Positions 25,703 to 33,401 of a DNA stretch of 40,241 nucleotides are shown here, piece after piece; the first letter of the stretch is position 1; every line of letters starts with the position of its first letter. Source of the stretch: an uncultured Porphyromonadaceae bacterium. Lineage in GTDB: Bacteria; Bacteroidota; Bacteroidia; Bacteroidales; Muribaculaceae. The stretch spans positions 1 through 40,241 of the forward strand of contig URMS01000025.1 in NCBI GenBank assembly GCA_900548975.1, given 5' to 3'. The notes under the pieces were generated by a model. That model ran no database searches and had not been told where the DNA came from. It was given only the letters and a program-made list of their open reading frames with translations. The position numbers and the translations under genes are program-made.

Positions 25703-27730
25703 CTATCTGAGCACGGGAAATTCCGATATGCGCAGTGTGGTGCAGCCGTAGGGTATGAGGGTTATTTCTTCTTCTGGGGCGTCGCTGCGGGTGTTGCTGT
25801 TGGGCATCGGGCCGGCCATGTTGTTGTAGAGCGACCACTCCTTCACTTCGCGTGCTTTTACTTTTATTTCGATAGGCGCGCTGCCGATATTCCATGGATA
25901 GGGCGATTTCATTTTTTCACTGTCGACGCTTACCTCAAAGTTGGCCGGGTCGGCGAGTGTCGATTCCGTTATTCCGTAGTTCCATTTCGTGGGCGATGTC
26001 ACCTCATAGAAATATGGCCCGAACTGCACGGCGTCATCGGCCTGAAGCTCGGTTTTGTTCCAGTTCTCTTCCATCCGGAGGGCATAGACCAACGGGCCGC
26101 GCTCTATGGCGGCCGAATTTTCGTACCAGCGGCTTACGCGCACGCTCATAGGCAGTGTTAGGGTCACGCGGTCGCCGTGGCGCCATTCGCGTGCGAGCAC
26201 TATCACGCCGTCGCGGACGGTGATGTCGGCGGCTGTGCCGTTGATGCTAACCGCAGGATTGTCGCACCAGCCGGGAACGCGCAGATGCAGCGGAAATTCC
26301 CCGGGCCGCTTCGTGTCTTTGAATGACACCGTGAAGTTTATCTCGCCGTCCATGGGATAGAAGGTGTCTTCCGTAATGGTGACGGTGCGGCCGTTCCCTA
26401 CTTTTGCCGTGACCTCGGAGGGCGAGTAGGCGAGGGCGGCCAGTCCGTTGTCGGGCGTGGCATACCACAGGCTCGCTGTGAATTTGGGCCATCCCTGGTG
26501 CATGTTGGAAAAACAGCACGGATAGCCCGTGCGCGAGCCGAATACGATGTCGGTATGGCCGTGGTTGTGGTCTTCGTAGAAATTATGGGGATCTCTGGTC
26601 GCCGACACCTGGTTGGCCTGCTGGAAGTACTGCTTGTTCATGAAGTCGTCGGTCACCTGAGTGGGCAGAGCGTTGAAGGCTATGCGCTCCAGATGGTCGA
26701 CAAAGTCGATGTCGCCGGTTATCTCGGTCATTTTCTCGAGCGAATACATCAGCTCGACGGCCGAGCACAGCTCGGAGCCCTGTGTGGGCACGTTGCCGTG
26801 GAGGCCCTCGTCGCCGTACATGCCCTGTGGCTGACCGTTGTATGTGGCGATGTCGCGGAGTCCTTTCTTCACGGCGTCGACGTGCCGGCGGTCGTGGCTC
26901 TGCTGATAATATATCACCGGTTCTTTAAGACCCTGTGCAAGATTGACGCAGTGTATGGTGTTGAAGCGCGAAAGCATATCGGTGCCGGTGAACATGCCGG
27001 TGAAATCGACACTCTGGCTGTGCAGCAGCTCCGCAAGGTCGAGAAGACTGCGGTCGCCGGTAATGTTGTAGAGCCAGTATACCGCCTGTAGATTGTCGCC
27101 GGCGCGGTACTCGGCCCAGAATGTCCATTTACCAAGCGGGCACGATGGCAGTGTGGCGAGCTGATAGTGGAAATATCGTGTCATGAAGTCGATGACACGG
27201 GTGTCGGCCGTTGCCGAGTAGTATTGCTGCAGTATTTTCAGCACCACCATGCGCGGCCACCAGTCGGCGGCGTTGTCGCGCTGCAGGCCCGCTTCGGGTG
27301 CATAGTCTCTGTCGGGGCCGAAGTAACCGTCCTCGCGCTGGCTTGCCAGAGCCCATTCTATCCATGGCCGTGCTTTTTCTTTGAGCTGCTCGTCGTCGAG
27401 TATGTATGCCAGCGGCACAAGGCCGTCGATCCAGTACGGACCGCGTTCCCACTGGTCGCCGTCGCCGCCGAGCCAGCCGTTGCGCGGACCCATTACCTCG
27501 GGGTAGAGGATATCCATTTTGCCGGATGCGCCGTCGCGTTGGCGCGTGAGCATTTCCCTGAGCCAGCCCTGCGGCCTCACCGAACCGAGCGGAAGCTCGA
27601 TGTATGGCTTGGTCATAAGAGGGTAGCGGTTGTTGGCGTATGCTGCGGCGTCCGACGGTGTGCGCCCTTGCATTGCCGTGGCGGCAATAGCGCATGCCGC
27701 CACGGCAAGAAAGCGATTGAAATTGGTCAT
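25703..27730 (-). CDS. GH127-like (DUF1680) glycoside hydrolase, second copy
   Basis: A 675-residue paralogue of the protein at 20716-22743, but secreted through a plain signal peptide (cleavage after ATAMQG or close by) instead of a lipobox. The start is the ATG at 27730 (MTNFNRF); the frame is open 24 codons further up, but that part is promoter DNA. Zinc/catalytic residues are ELC (Glu320, Cys322) and GYPCCFSN (Cys405, Cys406), with Cys405 the likely nucleophile. The barrel is ~45-430, followed by beta-domains ending in TLRISEFPVLR, much like the TNK-ended paralogue. It may be transcribed alone or read through into the GH3 operon across 491 bases containing the MITE-like element. Beta-L-arabinofuranosidase activity is the first guess. 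Confidence 0.85.
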   Translation of the reverse strand: MTNFNRFLAVAACAIAATAMQGRTPSDAAAYANNRYPLMTKPYIELPLGSVRPQGWLREMLTRQRDGASGKMDILYPEVMGPRNGWLGGDGDQWERGPYWIDGLVPLAYILDDEQLKEKARPWIEWALASQREDGYFGPDRDYAPEAGLQRDNAADWWPRMVVLKILQQYYSATADTRVIDFMTRYFHYQLATLPSCPLGKWTFWAEYRAGDNLQAVYWLYNITGDRSLLDLAELLHSQSVDFTGMFTGTDMLSRFNTIHCVNLAQGLKEPVIYYQQSHDRRHVDAVKKGLRDIATYNGQPQGMYGDEGLHGNVPTQGSELCSAVELMYSLEKMTEITGDIDFVDHLERIAFNALPTQVTDDFMNKQYFQQANQVSATRDPHNFYEDHNHGHTDIVFGSRTGYPCCFSNMHQGWPKFTASLWYATPDNGLAALAYSPSEVTAKVGNGRTVTITEDTFYPMDGEINFTVSFKDTKRPGEFPLHLRVPGWCDNPAVSINGTAADITVRDGVIVLAREWRHGDRVTLTLPMSVRVSRWYENSAAIERGPLVYALRMEENWNKTELQADDAVQFGPYFYEVTSPTKWNYGITESTLADPANFEVSVDSEKMKSPYPWNIGSAPIEIKVKAREVKEWSLYNNMAGPMPNSNTRSDAPEEEITLIPYGCTTLRISEFPVLR

Positions 27731-27755
27731 GGCAGGAGGTGTGATATCGTGATGG

Positions 27756-27763
27756 CAAAAATA
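27756..27763 (-). promoter_or_regulatory. Probable -7 element for the second GH127-like gene
   Basis: The minus strand reads TATTTTTG, matching TAnnTTTG, 26 bases before the ATG at 27730. No clear -33 TTTG is seen. It is part of the divergent control region 27731-28050. Confidence 0.45.
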
Positions 27764-27840
27764 GATATAAACCCGCAGCCCCGGTGTTACCGATTGCGCC
27801 AAATGGTTTTTATGTCGTTCTGTTTCTGACGGTTCGATTG

Positions 27841-27873
27841 CGGCGCTCCGGAAGGCGCCGTCTCCGGACGCCG
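27841..27873. promoter_or_regulatory. GC-rich hairpin in the divergent control region
   Basis: CGGCG (27841-27845) pairs with CGCCG (27869-27873), with TCCGGA palindromes and GGCGCC inside; CTCTTTTTCC follows on the plus strand. It looks like a terminator, but no plus-strand gene precedes it. It may insulate the GH31 promoter or be a remnant. The words GGCGCCGT and CTCCGG also occur in the 10849 and 12181 terminators. Confidence 0.35.
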
Positions 27874-27884
27874 TCTCTTTTTCC

Positions 27885-27918
27885 GGCGCACTGTCCTCGA
27901 TAGTGCCACTATTGTATG
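27885..27918. repeat. Short repeat GATAGTGCCA-n2-ATTGTATG, copy 2
   Basis: The second copy, with core 27899-27918. Within it ATAGTG-C-CACTAT is a perfect short palindrome, so it could be a regulator site in the divergent promoter region. Confidence 0.4.
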
Positions 27919-27999
27919 TTTTGGCGACATATGCGGTTGTTGGCCGCGCTGTATCGCTATTGTGCGCCCATAGATACGGTTTTATTATTATTTATAGGG

Positions 28000-28007
28000 T
28001 AAATTTG
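28000..28007 (+). promoter_or_regulatory. Probable -7 element for the GH31 operon
   Basis: TAAATTTG matches TAnnTTTG, 43 bases before the ATG at 28051. A T-rich stretch (GGTTTTATT) lies upstream, but no exact -33 TTTG. Confidence 0.5.
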
Positions 28008-28050
28008 TGCAGAAAAACTATTTAACCTTAAACAACCAATCATTTCAGAT

Positions 28051-30222
28051 ATGCAATTCGATAAAATCTTCCTGGCCGTTGCTCTGTCGGGTGCCGTCGG
28101 AGCTTCGGCTGCCGACGTGCCGGTGGTCTCGACCGCCATGGTCGGCGACGGCATAGCCCTTTTCGTTCCGCAGGGCTACGACCCGTCGAAGACACCGTCG
28201 CTCATGCTCGAGAAAGAGCCGGTGTACACCGATGCGCTTCCTGCATCGTGGAGCCTTGTGCCCCGTTTCACTCTCACCGACGGTAAAGCCGGCGCCGTGC
28301 TTGCCGTGCCCGATGGCACCAGTCTCTACGGCGGCGGCGAGGTCACCGGCCCGCTGCTGCGAAACGGCATGGAGATAGAACTCTGGAATGTGGACAACGG
28401 CGCCTACCGCGCTGTCGACAATGGCACCCACCTCTACCAGACCCATCCCTGGGTGATGGGCGTGCGTCCCGACGGCACGGCTTTCGGCATACTCTTCGAC
28501 AGCTCGTGGAAGTCGCGTCTGGCTACCGGCGACAAGGAGATACGCTTCGATACCGAGGGCGCGCCCTTCCGCGCTTTCGTCATCGACCGTGCCACACCCC
28601 AGGATGTGGTCAAAGGTCTCGCCGAACTTACCGGCAAGATGGAGATGCCTCCGCTGTGGTCGCTGGGCTACCACCAGTGCCGCTTCTCCTACGACACCGA
28701 GGCCAAGGTGCGCAATATCGCCGATAACTTCCGCAAGCGCCGCATCCCCTGCGATGTCATATGGATGGATATCGACTATATGGACGGGTTCCGCATATTC
28801 ACATTCGACCCCGTCAAATTCCCCGATCCAAAGAAGCTCAACGACGATCTCCACAAGGCCAATTTCAAGGCCGTGTATATGATCGACCCCGCTCCCAAGG
28901 CCGACCCCGAATACTTCGTGTATAAATCGGGCACCGAGAACGATGTGTGGGTTCGTACTGCCGACGGCAGCGAATACCAGGGCAACGTATGGCCCGGTAT
29001 GGCGGCATTCCCCGACTTTACCTCGCCCGACGTACGCCGCTGGTGGTCGGGACTCTACAAGGACTTCCTCGCCACCGGCATCGACGGTGTGTGGAACGAT
29101 GTCAACGAGCCCGCCGTGTTCGACAACAATCTTCCCGAAGCCGAGCGCACCGGCACCATGCCCGTCACAAACCGTCACCGCGGTGGAGGCGGTCTGCCCG
29201 CAGGCTCACATCTGCTCTACCACAACGCCTATGGCCGCTTCATGGTCGAAGGCACCCGCGACGGCTTTCTGGCCGTATACCCCGACAAGCGACCCTTCGT
29301 GCTCACACGCTCCAATATCCTGGGCGGACAGCGCTATGCCGCCACATGGACCGGCGACAACTATGCCGAGCCTCTCCATATGAAATGGGCAGTACCCATG
29401 TCGATAACCCTCGGTCTGTCGGGCCAGCCCTATAGCGGCCCTGATATCGGCGGCTTCCTCGGCAATACCTCGCCCGAGCTCTTCGCCGACTGGATCGGCT
29501 TCGGTGTATTCCTGCCTTTCGCCCGCGGACACGCTTGCGCCGGTACCAACGACAAGGAACCCTGGGCTTTCGGCCCCGAGGTGGAGAAAGCCTCGCGTAT
29601 GGCCCTCGAACGCCGCTACCGTCTCCTACCTTATCTATATACATGCTTCTACGACGCCCATACCACCGGTCTGCCGGTGATGCAGCCCCTTTTCTTCGCC
29701 GACAATAAGGATGCCGCCCTCCGCGCCGAGGATCAGGCCTTCCTCATGGGCGAGAATCTGCTGGTAGTGCCCACATTCGCCGAGAATCCCGCTCTGCCCA
29801 AGGGTATATGGGAGAAAATCAGCGTCGTGCCCGGCGATCTCAAGGAGAAGCATCAGGCTTCGCTCCTGCTTAAGGGTGGCAGCATCATTCCCGCCGGCAA
29901 GGTGATACAGCACACCGAAGAGGCCACTCTCGAGCCCCTGACACTCTATGTGTGTCTCGACGAGAACGGACAGGCCGAAGGCCGTCTCTACTGGGATGCC
30001 GGCAACGGCTGGGAATTCCGCGACGGCGACTACTCGCTCATGACCTTCAAGGCCGCACGCGACGGCAAGAAAGTGAACGTGACCCTCGCAGGAACCGAAG
30101 GCAAGCGCGATGTCGCCGCCGAGATAAAGAATGTCGATGTAGTGCTCGTGCACAAAGGCAAGACCTACAAGGCACAGGGCAATCTCGCCGACGGCGTGAC
30201 TGTGAAAGTGCCCGCAAAATGA
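28051..30222 (+). CDS. GH31 alpha-glycosidase
   Basis: A 723-residue secreted GH31 enzyme, probably an alpha-glucosidase or alpha-xylosidase. The signal peptide ends at SAA (residue 21). An N-terminal beta-sandwich lies at ~22-180. The barrel starts at ~200 with PLWSLGYHQCRFSY and IWMDIDYMDGFRIF. The nucleophile motif is GVWNDVNEPA (Asp350) and the acid/base motif ATWTGDNYA (Asp436), followed by SGPDIGGF. Beta-domains close the protein. YMDG-type members act mostly on alpha-glucosides. It is the first gene of the plus-strand operon and is followed after 34 bases by GH92. The first ATG is used; an AT-rich leader precedes it. Confidence 0.93.
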   Translation: MQFDKIFLAVALSGAVGASAADVPVVSTAMVGDGIALFVPQGYDPSKTPSLMLEKEPVYTDALPASWSLVPRFTLTDGKAGAVLAVPDGTSLYGGGEVTGPLLRNGMEIELWNVDNGAYRAVDNGTHLYQTHPWVMGVRPDGTAFGILFDSSWKSRLATGDKEIRFDTEGAPFRAFVIDRATPQDVVKGLAELTGKMEMPPLWSLGYHQCRFSYDTEAKVRNIADNFRKRRIPCDVIWMDIDYMDGFRIFTFDPVKFPDPKKLNDDLHKANFKAVYMIDPAPKADPEYFVYKSGTENDVWVRTADGSEYQGNVWPGMAAFPDFTSPDVRRWWSGLYKDFLATGIDGVWNDVNEPAVFDNNLPEAERTGTMPVTNRHRGGGGLPAGSHLLYHNAYGRFMVEGTRDGFLAVYPDKRPFVLTRSNILGGQRYAATWTGDNYAEPLHMKWAVPMSITLGLSGQPYSGPDIGGFLGNTSPELFADWIGFGVFLPFARGHACAGTNDKEPWAFGPEVEKASRMALERRYRLLPYLYTCFYDAHTTGLPVMQPLFFADNKDAALRAEDQAFLMGENLLVVPTFAENPALPKGIWEKISVVPGDLKEKHQASLLLKGGSIIPAGKVIQHTEEATLEPLTLYVCLDENGQAEGRLYWDAGNGWEFRDGDYSLMTFKAARDGKKVNVTLAGTEGKRDVAAEIKNVDVVLVHKGKTYKAQGNLADGVTVKVPAK

Positions 30223-30256
30223 TCAATTAGTCCAATAAGACTCAAAAACTTCTGCA

Positions 30257-32527
30257 ATGAAAAAGACTGTCATATCATCGTTGCTGGCGGCGGCTGCGCT
30301 CGCCGCGGGCGCTGCCTCGCCGGTCGACTACGTAAACCCGCTTGTGGGCACCATCTCCGACTTCGAGGTGTCGAACGGCAACACATATCCGGCCATAGCA
30401 ATGCCCTGGGGCATGAATTTCTGGACTCCCCAGACCGGTGCCATGGGCGACGGCTGGACCTATGTCTACACCAATCCGCGCATACGCGGCTTCAAGCAGA
30501 CACACCAGCCCAGCCCCTGGATGAACGACTACGGCCAGTTAGTCATAATGCCTGTCACCGACCACGCCGTCTTCGACCAGGCCAAGCGCGCAAGCTTCTT
30601 CAGCCACAAGGCCGAGGTAGCCAAGCCCTACTACTACAGCGTGTTCCTTGCCGACCATAATGTAACCACCGAGATCACTCCCACCGAGCGTGCGGCCATG
30701 TTCCGCTTCACGTTCCCGCAGAACGACAGCTCGTTTGTAGTAGTCGACGCCTACGACAAAGGCTCCTACGTGAAGGTGCTTCCCGCCGAGCGCAAGATAG
30801 TGGGCTACACCACCCGCAACAGCGGCGGTGTGCCGGCCGATTTCAAGAACTATTTCGTGGTCGAGTTCGACAAGCCTTTCACATACACCGCTGCCGTGAC
30901 CGACGGCAGCATCAACACCTCGGCTACCGAAACCAAGGCCGACCATGCCGGTGCCATCATAGGTTTCGCCACCGCCAAGGGCGAGAAGGTGCATGCCCGC
31001 GTGGCATCGTCGTTCATCAGCCCCGAACAGGCCGAGATAAATCTCCGCGAGCTCGGCGACAAGAGCTTCGACGCTCTTGTGCAGCAGGGCCGCGACCGCT
31101 GGAACGAGGTTCTGGGCCGCATAGAGGTTGAATCGGACGATGTCGACCGCCTGCGCACCTTCTATTCGTGCCTCTACCGCAGCACCCTGTTCCCCCGCAT
31201 GTTCCACGAAATCGATGCCGACGGCAATATCGTTCACTACAGCCCGCATACCGGCGAGGTGCTCCCCGGCCGCCTATACACCGACACCGGTTTCTGGGAT
31301 TCCTTCCGCGGCGAGCTGCCTATGATCAATCTCGTCTATCCCGAGGTTGGTGCATGGATGCAGGAAGGATTCTACAACCACTACAAGGAGAGCGGATTCT
31401 ATCCCGAATGGTCGAGCCCCGGCCACCGCGACTGCATGATAGGCAACAACTCGGCCTCGGTAGTGGCCGATGCCTTTGTCAAGGGTGTGACGCCCGCCGA
31501 TGCCGAAGCCATGTACGAAGGCCTGCTCCACGGCGCCAACGCCCTGCACCCGACAGTGCCCGCTTCGGGCCGTGTGGCTTTCGGGGAATACAACACCATG
31601 GGCTATGTGCCCTCCGACGTAGCCGGACAGAGCGCAGCCCGCACTCTCGAATATGCCTACGACGACTGGTGCATCTACCAGATGGGTCGCAAGCTCGGCC
31701 GTCCCAAGGCCGAGACCGATGTCTATAAGAAACGCTCGCAGAACTACCGCAACCTCTACTACGCTCCGTTCAAGATGATGAGCGGCCGCGACAGCAAGGG
31801 CGAGTTCCCCGCCGATTTCGACCCCGTGGTATGGTGGGGACCATTCACCGAGGGCAACAGCTGGCACTACACATGGTCGGTGTTCCACGACGTGCAGGGT
31901 CTCATCGACCTGATGGGCGGCAAGAAGCAGTTTGTGGCCATGCTCGACTCGGTGTTCACCACCGAACCCACTTTCGGCAAGGACGTCGACACCCGCAAAC
32001 AGCTGATACACGAGATGCGCGAGATGCAGATCGTCGACATGGGCCAGTACGCTCACGGCAACCAGCCCATACAGCACATGATATATCTCTACAACTACGG
32101 CGGCGAGCCGTGGAAGACACAGTACCATGTGCGCGAGGTGATGAACCGCCTCTACCGTCCGACCCCCGACGGCTACTGCGGCGACGAGGACAACGGCCAG
32201 ACATCGGCATGGTACATCATGTCGGCTCTCGGCTTCTACACCGTATGCCCCGGCACCGACCAGTATGTGCTCGGCGCGCCCCTCTTTACAAAGGCCCGCA
32301 TCAATCTGCCTAACGGCAAGAAGATAGAATTCTCCGCTCCCGGCAACAGCGACACCAACCGCTATGTCGATGCCCTTAAACTCAACGGCAAGGACTACGG
32401 CAAGAACTATCTGCGCCATGCCGACCTGGTGAACGGCGCACGTCTCGACTACACCATGAGCGACAAGCCCAACTACAGGCGCGGTATCAAGGCATCCGAC
32501 GCGCCCTATTCGCTTTCGAATGAATAA
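30257..32527 (+). CDS. GH92 alpha-mannosidase, second copy
   Basis: A 756-residue secreted GH92 exo-alpha-mannosidase with a signal peptide cleaved near AGAA (residue 20) and no lipobox. All standard landmarks are canonical: VDYVNPLVGT (23-32), the acid-region EGNSWHYTWSVFHD (Glu532), HGNQP (600-604) and GDEDNGQTSAWY (642-653). This matches the well-studied alpha-1,2/alpha-1,3 mannosidases of Bacteroides mannan loci more closely than the copy at 12238. It sits between GH31 and the alpha/beta hydrolase, with only three bases before the latter. It probably trims mannan side chains in the periplasm. Confidence 0.94.
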   Translation: MKKTVISSLLAAAALAAGAASPVDYVNPLVGTISDFEVSNGNTYPAIAMPWGMNFWTPQTGAMGDGWTYVYTNPRIRGFKQTHQPSPWMNDYGQLVIMPVTDHAVFDQAKRASFFSHKAEVAKPYYYSVFLADHNVTTEITPTERAAMFRFTFPQNDSSFVVVDAYDKGSYVKVLPAERKIVGYTTRNSGGVPADFKNYFVVEFDKPFTYTAAVTDGSINTSATETKADHAGAIIGFATAKGEKVHARVASSFISPEQAEINLRELGDKSFDALVQQGRDRWNEVLGRIEVESDDVDRLRTFYSCLYRSTLFPRMFHEIDADGNIVHYSPHTGEVLPGRLYTDTGFWDSFRGELPMINLVYPEVGAWMQEGFYNHYKESGFYPEWSSPGHRDCMIGNNSASVVADAFVKGVTPADAEAMYEGLLHGANALHPTVPASGRVAFGEYNTMGYVPSDVAGQSAARTLEYAYDDWCIYQMGRKLGRPKAETDVYKKRSQNYRNLYYAPFKMMSGRDSKGEFPADFDPVVWWGPFTEGNSWHYTWSVFHDVQGLIDLMGGKKQFVAMLDSVFTTEPTFGKDVDTRKQLIHEMREMQIVDMGQYAHGNQPIQHMIYLYNYGGEPWKTQYHVREVMNRLYRPTPDGYCGDEDNGQTSAWYIMSALGFYTVCPGTDQYVLGAPLFTKARINLPNGKKIEFSAPGNSDTNRYVDALKLNGKDYGKNYLRHADLVNGARLDYTMSDKPNYRRGIKASDAPYSLSNE

Positions 32528-32530
32528 TCC

Positions 32531-33361
32531 ATGAAAATGAAGAAAATATTTCTAACTCTCGTACTTATGCTCGGCGCCCTCGCCATGGGTGCCGAGACAT
32601 ACAAGACCGAAAAAGGCATCAGCTACCGCCCCGATGCCACCGATGCCTATCAGAAAGAGCGCTGCAAGCTCGATTTCTACTATCCCGCCGACAAAAAGGA
32701 CTTTCCGACCGTAGTATGGTTTCATGGCGGAGGCCTTACCGGAGGTCGTGGCGAGATTCCCCGCGAACTTAAGGAGCAGGGAATCGGTGTGGTAGGCGTC
32801 AACTACCGTCTGTGCGGCAACAAAGCGGACACCACCGTCACTACCGCCGACTGTGTCGACGATGCGGCCGCAGCCGCCGCCTGGGTGGTGAAAAACATCG
32901 ATAAATTCGGTGGCGATCCGTCGAAGATATACCTTGCGGGCCACTCGGCCGGCGGATATCTGGTGATGATGATAGGTCTGGACAAATCGCGCCTGGCAAA
33001 ATACGGCGTGGATCCCGACAAGTCGTTCGACGCCATCATACCTTTCAGCGGACAGGCCATAACGCACTTCCAGAACCGCCGCGACCGCGGCATGGGCGAC
33101 CTCAACCCGCTTATCGACGAAAACGCCCCGCTGTTCTATGTCCGTGGCGACTGCCGCCCCATACTGCTCATCTGCGGGCAGCGCGAGCGCGAGCTTTTCG
33201 GCCGCTACGAGGAGAACGCCTATCTGTGGCGCATGTTCCAGCTCCACGGCCATCCCGACGCACAGCTTCTCGAAGTCGACGGCTTCGACCATGGCTCCAT
33301 GGCGCGTCCGGCCCATCTCATTCTGCTCGAATACATAAGAAACCGCAATAAAAACAAATAA
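32531..33361 (+). CDS. Secreted alpha/beta hydrolase (carbohydrate esterase type)
   Basis: A 276-residue secreted alpha/beta hydrolase (signal peptide to AMG, about residue 20) of the BD-FAE/lipase-like type. The oxyanion motif is FHGGG (64-68). The nucleophile elbow is GHSAGG (Ser139) and the catalytic histidine probably His255 (GFDHGS). The acid position, often an aspartate in a GDRELE-like motif, reads GQRERE (217-222) here, so Glu220 or Glu222 may serve instead; this comparison is from memory. It follows GH92 by three bases. Likely role: removing acetyl or other acyl groups so the glycosidases can act. Confidence 0.82.
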   Translation: MKMKKIFLTLVLMLGALAMGAETYKTEKGISYRPDATDAYQKERCKLDFYYPADKKDFPTVVWFHGGGLTGGRGEIPRELKEQGIGVVGVNYRLCGNKADTTVTTADCVDDAAAAAAWVVKNIDKFGGDPSKIYLAGHSAGGYLVMMIGLDKSRLAKYGVDPDKSFDAIIPFSGQAITHFQNRRDRGMGDLNPLIDENAPLFYVRGDCRPILLICGQRERELFGRYEENAYLWRMFQLHGHPDAQLLEVDGFDHGSMARPAHLILLEYIRNRNKNK

Positions 33362-33401
33362 TTTTTTAAATGCCATTACGGCACACCTATAAAACCCAAT
33401 C

